Shown here piece after piece: positions 9,607 through 19,925 of a DNA stretch of 64,000 bases. The stretch comes from Auriscalpium vulgare (lineage: Eukaryota > Basidiomycota > Agaricomycetes > Russulales > Auriscalpiaceae). Every line of letters starts with the position of its first letter. Position 1 is the first letter of the stretch. The DNA is taken from assembly GCA_019915015.1 (NCBI GenBank), contig JAHBBC010000015.1, positions 1,302,001 through 1,366,000 of the forward strand, given 5' to 3'. A program made the position numbers and the translations under genes. The notes beneath the pieces are model-generated. The model was not told where the DNA came from and searched no databases. It saw nothing but the letters and a program-made list of their open reading frames with translations.

Positions 9607-12408
9607 TTACGTGTCCGCGCCCGCTGCGACCATCCGCGCCCGGGCGGGCAACTCTCTTTTTCTAAGGGCGACCTCAAAGTCACCCTCCGTTTCGGACGAA
9701 TCTACCTCGGCCTCCGGGCCCGTGGTGATCGTTGCGTCACTCGACGCTGGCGGCGAGAGCGCATCACCGGTGCGCGCACGCTTGTGCCCCGTGTCCGAGT
9801 CCGCGTCGTCGTCGTCCAGCTCCTGCGACGCGCGCTTGGTGAGGCGGAAAACCTTGACGTCGTCGGCGGTGAGCGGCGAGAACGTGCCCTCAATCCGCGC
9901 GCGCTTCGGGGGTGTTGTCATGCGCTTGCCTGCCCCGCCCCTCGCGATGCGCACGGTCATCGCGTCGCGCAGCCCGTCCACGCTGGGGTCGGCTTCCGGA
10001 TCGTCAGTCGCGCCGGACAGCCCGTCGTCGTCGTCCGCCTCTTCATCGTCGTCCTCGCTTTGGAGCTCGCGCGAGGTGCGTTTGCGCGGTGTCACAGTCA
10101 TGCTGTACGGCGCCACCTCAGCCTCTTCGAACTCAGACGCATCTTCTTCCTCTTCTTCCTCTTCCTCCTCTTCCTCTTCTTCCTCCTCCTCCTCTTCTAC
10201 TTCTTCTTGGAGCACACCCTCTGTGAGGACGATCTCCGACACCCGGAGAGCCTGAGGGTTGCGCAGGATCTCAACCGCGGTCGGGGCCACACGAGCGGGT
10301 GCAGGGTGCTGTTTTTGCGGCTCCACAGACTGCGAAGGAACGACCGGATTCCGCGCCGCGGCATTTGCCGCTGCCGTGATGCTGGCTATCAGTGCCGCGC
10401 GTTCGCAGACGCCGCACTTGCACTCATAGAGGAAGCTACATGCCTCACGCCAGACCTATATGAACGGGTAACCAAGTGGATCAGTAAGATTAACATTGCC
10501 GCGCCGCCCTAAGAGAGCGCGGGCGCGACAGATGGAGTGTACGTACCGCCTTAAACGCCTCTTGGCTGAAGCTGGGTAGATTGGACAGGGTCCTGGGTAT
10601 GTGCGGAATCGGATGGACGAGATTCGTCGCCTCAGCTAAGTACGCCTGGTCCGGCGCAAAAACACCGGCGAGCGCTTCCGTCGGCGACTCGACGTCCCGC
10701 TCCTTTTTGCCCTCGCTCGGCGGCGGCGATGGCGTCGTGTGCAGCGTCGCGGTGCTGAGCACCGGGCTCGTTGTATGCGACCCGTCTGACTTGGAGCTTG
10801 AGCCTGAGTCGTCCGCCTCGCGGTCCTTCGCTGCCGTAGGCGCCTCGCGGAGAGGCGCGCGCGGGCGCTCGTGCGGCGGGGTCTTCGTCCACGCCCACGG
10901 TTGTTGTAGCTGGTTCAGCACGTCCTCGAGGGTCATGAACGCGACGAGCTGTATGGGGTCGCGCCGCGCCCGAGCGACGAGGCGCTTCAGAACGTTCTGC
11001 ATCGCGGGCAGCAGGAGGGCGCGCATTTGCTTCTGATACACACGGTACAGGTTATCCGCGAGACTAAATGTCGGCGCAGCCGGAACGGCAACAATTGCAG
11101 GGGAGGGATGTATGGGCGGATGGCCGTTGTCGAATGGGTGTACTGCGGCTATCGGGCCTGGATTGCTTCCGTACCAGTCGTCCGCGGGGCTGACCCAGTA
11201 CCCGTCCAGGATACGCGTACGGGCCCAATCGGTCACCGCGAGCTCGCGGACGCCTGCGGCGTCTTCGGTCATTGAAAGAACTTCGAAGTCCTCCGCGTCG
11301 ACGTCTACGGACGCGGCATCGTCGAGGCTGCGCGTGTCATCAAGTCCCCCGCGTTCGGGGTCATCCTCGTATCCCGAAGCGCGCATGTCCAGCCTATTGG
11401 CGGCGAGCGCCTGCTCCATGTATGTGGCCATGCGCGTGAACTTGCGCAGCCACCACTTCTCGCGCGCAGTCGTTATCACGTCGCCGACGGTCCCTTCGCC
11501 CGTTTCGATGAACACCTCGATCGTTTGTCGCGTCTCCCAGTCTGTGGCAGCCCAATGGGGAGGGCCACCCCCAACGGCGTCGCGGTCTGCGGCGATGGTG
11601 TTCATCCTCCGCCATAGCCATTCGCTGCGGCAGCTTCTGCAGGTTGTCGCCACGGTGGGCCAGGAGTCCGAATCTTCATTCTCCGCGCATGCCACCATGG
11701 CAGCTTCAGGGGTGACGAACTCGCCTTGCGGGGGCGCCTCGCGCAGGCAGAGGCCACAATACATAGACTTGCGGTGTTCCCGGCAGGTGAGGATGGAGCC
11801 CATGATTGGGACCAGGCTGACACGTCTTGCCGTGGTGAGACCTTGGGTGGAGCAAGAGCTGTTGATGCGGCAGACATGGCAGGAGCAGCTGGCGATGTTG
11901 CGGTAGTGGCGATATGGAGTGAGGCGCAGAGGGGCGGCTGAGGATGTGGTGTTGCTTCGCACGATAGCATGCTGTGCAAGGGCGTCGACAGGGTCGATGA
12001 TAGCGCAGGCCTGGTGCCAGAACAGATGTGTTTCCACTAGCAGAACAATCAGCACGCGGTTCCTAGGAACGAGAATAGAACTCACGCGCTAAGGACCACG
12101 AAGGACAGAGCCGCATGAGCTTCTCGACCTCCAACGCGTCGCGGTAGACGAGGTACATCATGCGGCCTTGCCATAGCTCGCGGATGTCCCATGTCGCCGG
12201 GCAGTAGCTGGACGCGGCGACCTCAAGGAGATAGTGTGTCGCGATCAAGCTGAAGGGGGACAATCGTCATCGGGGCGAGTGTGGCGCCTGGGAGGAGGAC
12301 GCACCGGATGATCTCTGGTGGCAGCTGGGGCCAGGACCTGTTTGTCGCCTTGCCTTTGTGCTGGGGGAAGGCGAGGGCTGTCGCGGCAGCCGATGAGGAG
12401 GGACGCAT
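9607..12408 (-). CDS. 868-residue protein, acidic/NLS C-terminus (unknown)
   Basis: Four minus-strand exons (12408-12305, 12249-12086, 12036-10547, 10455-9607) keep one frame. The N-terminus has an F-box-like opening (PQLPPEIIRLIATHYL) but no clear full F-box. Residues about 125-215 contain several Cys (CSCHVC, CREH, CGLC, CRSC), possibly a zinc-binding cluster. The middle is acidic and Ser/Pro-rich. Exon 4 begins VWREACSFLYECKCGVCERAA, then a run of about 20 glutamates (10141-10200), several basic patches (TPRKRTS, PPKRARIEG, GHKRARTG) resembling nuclear localisation signals. A nuclear regulatory or scaffold role is inference; the family is not recognised. Confidence 0.7.
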
Positions 12409-12671
12409 TGTGACAGTAGCGCGGTCGTCACGATGAGGTGACCTTGATCAACGACCGCTCAACAGACCGTAAGAGCCTGCACACCCACGCCACAGCGGAC
12501 TCTCAATTTTCTTTTTGTTCAGCCACACGCCCTCGGCCGACCTGCCGCCGACGTTCGTAGAAAGCGCACATACAGCATATAAGATACTCCCCCTACCTCC
12601 TCTGCCAATATAATAGTGTAAGTCGTGGCCGCACCTGCTGGACAAGCATCCAGATACCCACCACTCACCAC

Positions 12672-13244
12672 CTAAACAGCCACGAGATACGCCTCGTACA
12701 TCTTTGAGTGCAGAAACGCCTGCAGACATCGCATGTCCGCGTCCCGGTTCATTCTATACACCACCTCCTCCAGCCCTGCCAGCGACCCGCCCCGCACGAT
12801 GTACCCGCTCTCCTGCAGCGACCCCAGCAGGCGGAATAACCACATCGGCCGCCTCGGCCGCCCTCCATCGGAGCAATCTCCGATCTGGACAGCTGCCGCC
12901 CCCGCCGCCTCGAACTCGTGCTGCGGCATCCCGCCTGCGTATGCGGTGATCTTGCAGTACCCCAGCACGTGTGCTGCCCCCCGCGAAGCTTGCACCAGCG
13001 GTGGTGGCACAGCGGACGGCACGGACACCGTCATATAGTGCTCCAGCGGTGTGCTTGGGCGCGACGGGCGCGGTGTCGAGGGCATGCGAGGGGACGCGGC
13101 GGGCGACGGCTTGGGCCACTGGATACGAGTCGTGGTGCCGGAGACACTCACGAAGAGTATCGCCCACCGGTACTGGCCCTCCTGGTGCAGCGACTGCGTC
13201 TCGATGTACAGCGCGTCGCGATCCAGCGTCAAGCAATTGCTCAT
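12672..13244 (-). CDS. Unknown 190-residue protein
   Basis: A single open reading frame starting at ATG 13244 (MSNCLTLDRDALYIETQSL). The N-terminal third has beta-type sequence typical of a globular domain (QYRWAILFVSVSGTTTRI), followed by a Pro/Ser-rich insert and a second globular part (VLGYCKITAYAGG, MWLFRLLGSLQESGYIVRGG, EEVVYRMN). A GTACGT...ATAG pair at about 13304-13256 would be a 5' leader intron. No family assigned. Same strand as the 868-residue gene, 264 bases apart, with independent promoters likely. Confidence 0.55.
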   Translation of the reverse strand: MSNCLTLDRDALYIETQSLHQEGQYRWAILFVSVSGTTTRIQWPKPSPAASPRMPSTPRPSRPSTPLEHYMTVSVPSAVPPPLVQASRGAAHVLGYCKITAYAGGMPQHEFEAAGAAAVQIGDCSDGGRPRRPMWLFRLLGSLQESGYIVRGGSLAGLEEVVYRMNRDADMRCLQAFLHSKMYEAYLVAV

Positions 13245-15725
13245 GAGGTGATCTCTATGATGGCTCAATCATCCCGTCGGTGGCTGGCACGGAGCAGGGA
13301 CGTACCTTTGTTGTATATCAGTGTCTGCGCTTGCTCAGTATTCTCTAGCACAGGGTCCGTTCCGCACAAGATGCTCGTCTTCGGCACCAGCTTGTAGGGG
13401 TTTTGTCCAAGGGACGCACGCCGGTTGTTGTAACGTTAGGGGGCGGAGGTCGCATGCGGCGCGGGGCCTGTAAGGTAAGCCAGCACGCTCCTGCCGTCCT
13501 GCTAGGCCAGATCATCGATCGAATCTCGCAGACTCGCACCCATAGCGGACCACAAGTTTAAGTTTACAACTCAAAACGCGTCCGCTCCGCCGCGCGGCCG
13601 CCATTTACGTACCCATGGCCTCGAGGTGCATCGTGCTCCATTATACCCGTGCGCTAAAGCCTCATACCGAAGACATGTGGATACCGGAATACGTGCGCGC
13701 CCCACTCGGCACTGGCTGCTTCGCGTTCTATCATGGTGCTGTACGGCACGCGAGGGGATGTCGGGTACCAGCACTTGCAGGCGTGGAATAAGCTCAACTC
13801 AAGGCTCCTTCCTTACTGCGTTCTCGCGATCTAACGTCCTCAACACATAGGCAGGCCACCGACGGCCATACACAGTATTCAAGCCGCAGGTGAACTTCAC
13901 ACACCGCAACTTTGTCAACCAGGCTCTGACTTTCAGGAACTTGCACGTCCGGTGTCTAACCCTCGCATATCGGAAAATCTGCGATAACGCAAGGCGTCAT
14001 CCACGGATCATCGTGCTTACGTTCTGAAACGAGGCAGAATCATGGCGTGTTCGAGAAGTGTCAGTGTTGCCGTGCAGCTGCTCCCCTGGATCCCGGCCCG
14101 GAGAACCTCCAGCGGAGAATCGCTGGCCAAGCAAGTCGAACCCTCGAGCTTATTTGGCGCTGGTTCTGAGCTACATCTTTAATCGTGCCGATGTCGGCCA
14201 TTGTTTTCTCCTTTGCGCCGGCAATTGTAATTGTTCGACTTGCGATTTCGTAGAACCGGAAGGTGTGTCTATGACGCTGCGCGAACAAATGTGCTGTTCT
14301 GGCACATCCTGTTAATTGTCGGATCAAATGTATGTTCGTCTATGCGGTCACTTTCTGCTTCGGTAATTCGCCGAAATGCACAATTACAATTTGCTTGTTT
14401 CTCTGCGTGCGCTGTTTGCAAGCTGTCATAGACCACTTAGCACCGCCGAAGTCTTGATGCTAAGCGGACGTCGTGCAGTGTCCACCCGCCACATCATCGA
14501 CTGAACTAATGACTTTGATTAGGCGCGTATAATAAGTTGTTTGAGAAGCGTCACCAAATGCAGGTGCCCTTAGAGCACCGACTTGAATACTACAACCTCA
14601 GGAAGAAGAATTCCGACGGGCAAACCGAGGAGCGCCCATGCGTCGTTAAAATGCTACGTTCGACAACTTGTAGCGCAGGGATGCAGAGTGGTGGCGAGGC
14701 ATTCCTGCTGGCCAATTGAGGGGCAGCGGAACAGGGTGGAATCGGACGTCTGTGTTCTGGACCGTTAATGGATTGAAAACTGATGACACACAGAGCCTGG
14801 AGTACAGCGATGAGCGAGATATGGAACGGGTGAGCAGCGCGCGCACTTGCCCTGGTTCCATGTTCCGCTCGCTCAGACTCTCGTCGCGTATCCGTAACGA
14901 CGTCGGGCCTACTCGACAATGCAGTCTCAGATGTCGCTTGCGTATCGGCGGGCGGTGGCGAGGCGGATGGGACGCTCCGCATCTGTCCTGCACGCGCAGA
15001 CCCAGAGTCGGCGGGAAAACGCGAAGAGCGGAACGGCGCGGCGCGCGCGGGGTCTGGCTTATCGATGTATTCCCACCATTCATTTCCTCCAAGGCGACCG
15101 TCAAATTCTAAAGCCTCCGTGAGTCAAATGCAAGTGCCGCGCAAGTATAAAGGGTTCGCCAGCGTCCACGGCTACCTGAGCTGCGGCAGCGGCCACTCGC
15201 AGGACCTCTGGTAGGGGCGAGATTTCGGGTTCACATTGAACATCACCACGGCCATTTTCTGTAACAAGCTATAGCTCATTGACCGGGTAAAAGCGCGTTT
15301 AAACTCTTACGATCTCAGAAGCGAAGCATCGCATGGTATAACCTTGTTTTCGCTGCCGTACGTGGATATTGATTTTGCTGCAAGGAAAATACGATTGACA
15401 AATCGCGAGAGCTCTTGCCAGAGACGCCTTCATTGAAATTGACAGAGGTCGCCATGGCCGCGTGGCCGCGGCGTCGTGAATATGGCGGGGTCACGAAGTC
15501 ACGCTCAGTCGCGTTGAGTAGCTGTGTGACGCCACGTGTGTCACAGTTAGGCTGCCGAGGGTTGCCGTTGGCGTGGCACGCCCGGCGGGCCCTGCCTTCG
15601 TTCGACACAACTGCCATGAGAGCATGCTACACCGCCATATGCACGCACCGACACACCTCTGACTTAGCATTGCGCCATTTTTCAATGTGCACCTCAGTCA
15701 CTTTCGGCTTGTAACGTCACTTTGA
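13245..15725. other. Intergenic, nothing recognised
   Basis: Overlapping ORFs of 60-150 codons occur on both strands (notably 14590-15111), but none has a start context, splice pattern or recognisable domain. I see no RNA gene here. Confidence 0.4.
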
Positions 15726-16561
15726 CCACCTCATCGTGCAAGTCGGCGCACCATCGACGTCCCTTCGTGCATTAAACCAGGTGTAGGTCCACCTCATGCC
15801 ACTCACTCTACCTGCGGCGCATCTCCAAACCAATGGTACAGCGCTTCTGTCGCACAGGAGTCCGTGTGCGTGTATCTCAGGCGGAGCGACGTTCGATGGG
15901 TAGGATCGTGCGGGAGGTCACTATCTGTGGTGAGCTCAGCTAGCTCAGCTCGCCTAGGGGGACGGAATCTGGCATCTGGCTCGAATCTTTTACTCGCTGC
16001 CAGGTCTCCAACAAAATCGTGAGCTGGCTCTGAAGCTGTATGATACCGCGGGCGGTTCTGTCACAAGGGTTCACGCTACACTGCACACAGGCTCCCACAT
16101 CGCTCCGACTCCCCGGTTTCGTTTCTTTCATCGTTCAAGGGAGCCGACAGATCCGACATCTATGTGATGATCTGGCCATGATATCTCCCCGAGAGGCATG
16201 TGAATTTTTGTTCAATTGTCTTGTCACAGACGCGCGACACGCATAGCCCTGGCTTCTCCGCATGCTTGACGACACGTCTTAGGCTGTGTCTGAAGAACTT
16301 CTTGCCAGCGCAAGGCTGATTGTCTACTCGCGATCACCTTGACATTCGATGAAGTCGTCGTATATTGTGCGATTGCGCCGGTTGCTACTCTGCCCAACCG
16401 ACGTGATCTTTTTGTGTCAGTCGGGTTTATCTGCCCGTCCTTTGACGCGGCCATACCCCACTCAACATACTTCAACATCCAACCCTCGTGCGTGATGACC
16501 CCCTTCCTGACCGACTCCCTTTTGATGTTCCCGGACTTGAACAGCACCTCATTTTGGCGCG
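15726..16561 (+). repeat. Conserved upstream block of B gene, copy 5
   Basis: Same outer edge (CCTCATCGTGCAAGTC) and same B-proximal segment as copy 3. The splice-donor-like GTGAGC conserved in other copies is changed here, another sign that the distal part is not a maintained gene. Confidence 0.55.
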
Positions 16562-17041
16562 ATGCACGACTTCTACACAATTTTCAACCCTGGGCCAGGC
16601 GTCCCGGAGAGTCCTCCGGAGCCGAGGAGTGCACCATCGAGGGTTGTGCCCATCGTTGAAGATCCCAATGCCGGGTTGACACCAGCCGAAGCCGAGCGTC
16701 TGAAGTTCTTTGAGGAAGCCAGACGTATGCCCTCCTTGGTCTGTCTGATGAATTCCTAACTAAATAGTGGAGGACCAGGCTCGGGAAAGCTATTTTATCA
16801 CGACTTACACCTGGTCTTGAAGGTCGGAGGGAAAGATCATACCAAGGAGTACTCGGCTCTCTTGCAAAAGAGTTTATCGGGGCGGATCAAGCAGGAGCGC
16901 GCCGTCATGGGACAGATGGAGGAGCGGTTCATGCAAATGGCGTTCGATCGTGCCGCGTGCGAGCGAATGGATCTCGAGTGTTGGGAGCACATAGGCGCCA
17001 TAAAGGAGCAACGACGGATGAGAGCCGAGGGAACTAGCTAA
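16562..17041 (+). CDS. B-family protein, copy 5 (unknown; paired with A)
   Basis: Two exons (16562-16724, 16779-17041; donor GTATGC, acceptor CAG) encode 141 residues: MHDFYTIFNPGPGVPESPP, then a linker, GLTPAEAERLKFFEEARR, SGKLFYHD, LKVGGKDHTKEYSALLQK, AFDRAACERMDLECWEH and KEQRRMRAEGTS. It is part of an intact module: its stop codon is 52 bases from the stop of the A gene on the opposite strand (17094). Such spacing implies overlapping 3' transcripts, so antisense regulation is possible. The second half is predicted helical by composition and could pair with the A coiled coil; that is inference. Function unknown. Confidence 0.7.
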
Positions 17042-17093
17042 ATGTACCGTACGTTCGATTGCGTTCTCATGATTGACATGATGTACATCGACT

Positions 17094-18387
17094 TCACATC
17101 CGTCCTCCTCGCATTGCTTGAAGCTCCGCGCAAACGGCACCGTATTTCTGCTTGGTTTCCCAATGGTTCTTCTCTTCCAACTGTAGCTTCGCCTTCCAAA
17201 TGTCGGTCTCATGTTCCACCTGCGCGCGCTGTATATGATTGTCAATCAGGCTATCCAAATGTTGCTTTTTGAGAGACTTTATCTCCTCGATCGCTACACG
17301 AGTGGCAGCAAGTGAACATGCTTGTCGCCTCGAAACTTTTGAACATAAGCTTACCAGCTTTGATCGTGTCCCGTTCGCAGACATTGGAGCGGATGCCGAG
17401 TTCAATTCGGAGATCCATAACGAGCACCTTGGTCTCATCGCGTCGTTTCTTCGCATCCTCCTTATTTTTTCTCTTCTTATCATGAGGTGACTTTGCCGCC
17501 TGGTTCTCGTCACCGGTCACTCCTTCGTCGATGCCTGTATTCGTATTTGCGGCCGGAGTCAATTCTGTGACTTGGTTTGCAACTATAGTCACTCCTTCAC
17601 TGAGGTCAATATTGGCGCTTGCGTTTTTGGCTTCGTGGGCAGGAAGGTCCTCCGGGGTCTCCGAATCGAGCTTGAGGATCTTTGGATTAGGGCCTGGATC
17701 TGCATCTTCGGGAAGCTTACGCTTCCTGTTCAACACGCTGGTTGAGCCAACCTCGCGCTCATGTAGTATCTCCCTTGATGTCCACGGCGGTGGTTTTGAC
17801 GGCCCCGGGGACGCGATTGGGGTTGTCATGCGTGTGCTTGACCTGCCTAAGGATGTGCTGAAGGTTGTCGGTGCGGTCGAGGTCCTCGAAGATGGATATG
17901 ACGTTCCCCGCGCGCTTGGTGTCGCCGACAAGGACTGTCGTCTCCCTGAGCTAGCAGCATCGTGGTAAGACAAATTGATCATATCGCTAGATGTATGTGG
18001 CTGATGGTAGTCTGCGTATCCACGAGCCCGAGAATGAGGGTCGTAACCAGGGTACGAAGTGGCTTGACCAGCGTAGGGGCCCGGAGGATATTGTAAACCA
18101 GGAACGAAGGTACCAGTTCCTTCCGGAAATTGATAAGCAGCAGTTGTTTTAGGGAAGTATTGTGGAGAGGCCATGTCGGGTCCCTGCATGGACATTCTGC
18201 GATTGGAGGAACCTGCCTCCTGGCTTGTGGATGCGTAACCGTTCGAGAACGAGTTTCTCGGCGTGTTTCCGGCATCCGGAATGACGTGGTAATTGAATGC
18301 ACTGTGCGCCGAGTTAAGCCCATCATTCAGAGCCGCGATGTATCTTACTGACCGAAGGTCGCTCGTACTGGGTTGCCCGTAGTTCAT
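17094..18387 (-). CDS. A-family protein (disordered, coiled-coil C-terminus)
   Basis: Three minus-strand exons (18387-18353, 18301-17355, 17293-17094) encode 393 residues. Exon 1 gives MNYGQPSTSDLR; the first intron (51 nt) is in-frame in this copy, but the paralogue at 61419 has stops there, which shows it is an intron. Residues about 13-250 are Ser/Thr/Pro/Gln-rich and probably disordered; a basic patch NRKRKLPEDADP and DAKKRRDETK look like nuclear localisation signals. The end of exon 2 is the unit VMDLRIELGIRSNVCERDTI, followed by a phase-1 intron and a coiled-coil last exon (IEEIKSLKKQHL..., ending ELQAMRGGRM). No DNA-binding domain recognised. Convergent with B copy 5. Confidence 0.7.
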
Positions 18388-18980
18388 CGTAGGAGTTGCT
18401 GTTTGATGGAGATCGGGGTACACGTCGAGCAAGATGAGAGCAGTGGCGGACACGGAGGTGCTTTATAACTGAGGATCAGAAAGCATTTGGTCTGTATGCA
18501 AGGCGGAGAACCCTTATAGATTGCGCGAACAAGAGACAGTCCTCAAGTACAATGGCACCGGATTTCCAGTACAAGGGCTGGACCCAAGTCAGCAACCGTC
18601 AGCTCCGTATCCACGCATGCAGCGGACACCTAGACAAGGCTTTGGCGAAGCAGACTACCAGCACAAGAGTGAGCCGTGGCCGAAATCAAAGACGCGGAGA
18701 TACCGAGCATAAAGGCGAAGGCCAGAGCAAAACTGCGAGCACGTCTGCGCCAAGGACAAGGTAGCGGCCTTGTCCGTGTCCGGAGACTCGTATCAAAAAG
18801 GTGAGCTTGAAAAACACGCTGCTCTCGGATTCCATTGTCGTGGGTAGGTGAAGGAATTGGCAATGGGAGGGTCGTCAAGTGTCAGAGGCCGAGGCTCAAC
18901 GCGAGCACGTGATGATGCCGGCGGTGCCCACTGCCCAGGCCCGAAACTCCAGCTGAGAGTCATTCTCGCATTCGCACCAT
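18388..18980 (-). repeat. Duplicated A-gene upstream region
   Basis: Matches the reverse complement of 60790-61418. It extends the duplicated module beyond the coding parts. A small ORF here (18552-18764) is frameshifted in the other copy, so it is not called as a gene. Confidence 0.6.
18461..18470 (-). promoter_or_regulatory. TATA box of A gene
   Basis: AGTTATAAAG on the minus strand, about 75 bases upstream of the A start codon. The same TTATAAA lies at the same distance upstream of the A gene at 61419. Confidence 0.5.
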
Positions 18981-19925
18981 AGCTAGAAAGTATCTGGCAG
19001 TATCCTGCAGTATCCTGGCAACTACTCGCCAACAAGCAGTAGCCTCATGTTCAGTAGCGCCACCTTCCTCGCGGGCGACAGCAAAACCTGCCCTGGCGTG
19101 GAGGCTGTCAATGCGACGTGGGTGCGAGAGTCAGGGCGGCGTGGTGGGGAATGTATATTGCACGGACACGGGATATGATCGGTGTCGTTATCAGAAGTGA
19201 GTCTTGCTCGGGCAGCTGTTCACCTCGATCTGATTCATGTCATTTTCAGTAGGCAGCATGCTGCAGCGCCCGAATTCTCACCATGCTCGGCACTCTCGAT
19301 TCAAGAACTGGGACTGTTTGTCCAGTCAAAACGACGGTGTCATCGAGACTCCGAGCCCCTCCCCGGCCGCGCTTCTTTTGCAGAAATATTCTTGAACTTC
19401 CCCGACGTCCTCTAGTGCTCCCTTCTCCTGTCTTTCATGTCAACGCATATCCTTTATCAGCGATCTGAGGGACTGCAGACTTACTGATGCCGCGGTCACC
19501 AGCACCCCTGAGATTCGTACATCAAACGCGTCCCCATCAGTTGCCTCGCAAGAGATGTTCAAACACTCTGTTCGAGGCAGTCAGCGGTGTTCTCTGCTGC
19601 GGAGGACTAATTCAGTGCGTTGCCGCTGCTCAGCGTTCGACATCCTTCCAGCGTCTAAGATTCTACTTGGCGTATTTTTATCATATCTGGCAGGTGTGCT
19701 GTTGTGAGTTTCGATGCCCAAGGTGTCTGAATGCCGTGCCTAGAAATCTGTGCCAGACTTCCAACAGCATTCTGATCATCAAGAGCACCGACATTCGCTG
19801 CTCGTCGAAGGCCACAGGATCTTCATCGACGCTGCCAGTGCGGCCGACGCTTCGCCATGAGGTGATCCGCGACTTCGGGTCGGTAGCTCAAAGGCCTGCG
19901 TGAACGCCATCGACTGCACCCTCGC
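18981..19925. other. Intergenic, promoter side of dynamin-like gene 1
   Basis: Holds a 138-codon ORF at 19487-19903 without recognisable domain or splice support. Nothing else supported. Confidence 0.35.

Noticed and set aside
9611..10255. 214-codon Ser-rich ORF on the plus strand
   Set aside because: Antisense shadow of the Glu/Asp-rich exon of the 868-residue minus-strand gene.
14590..15111. Overlapping ORFs of 130-152 codons on both strands
   Set aside because: Mutually overlapping, arginine/serine-rich compositional ORFs without domain or splice support.
18552..18764. 70-codon ORF divergent from the A gene, similar peptide in the 61 kb copy
   Set aside because: The first 13 residues agree in frame, then a one-base indel moves the similarity to another frame, so the resemblance is DNA duplication rather than a conserved protein.
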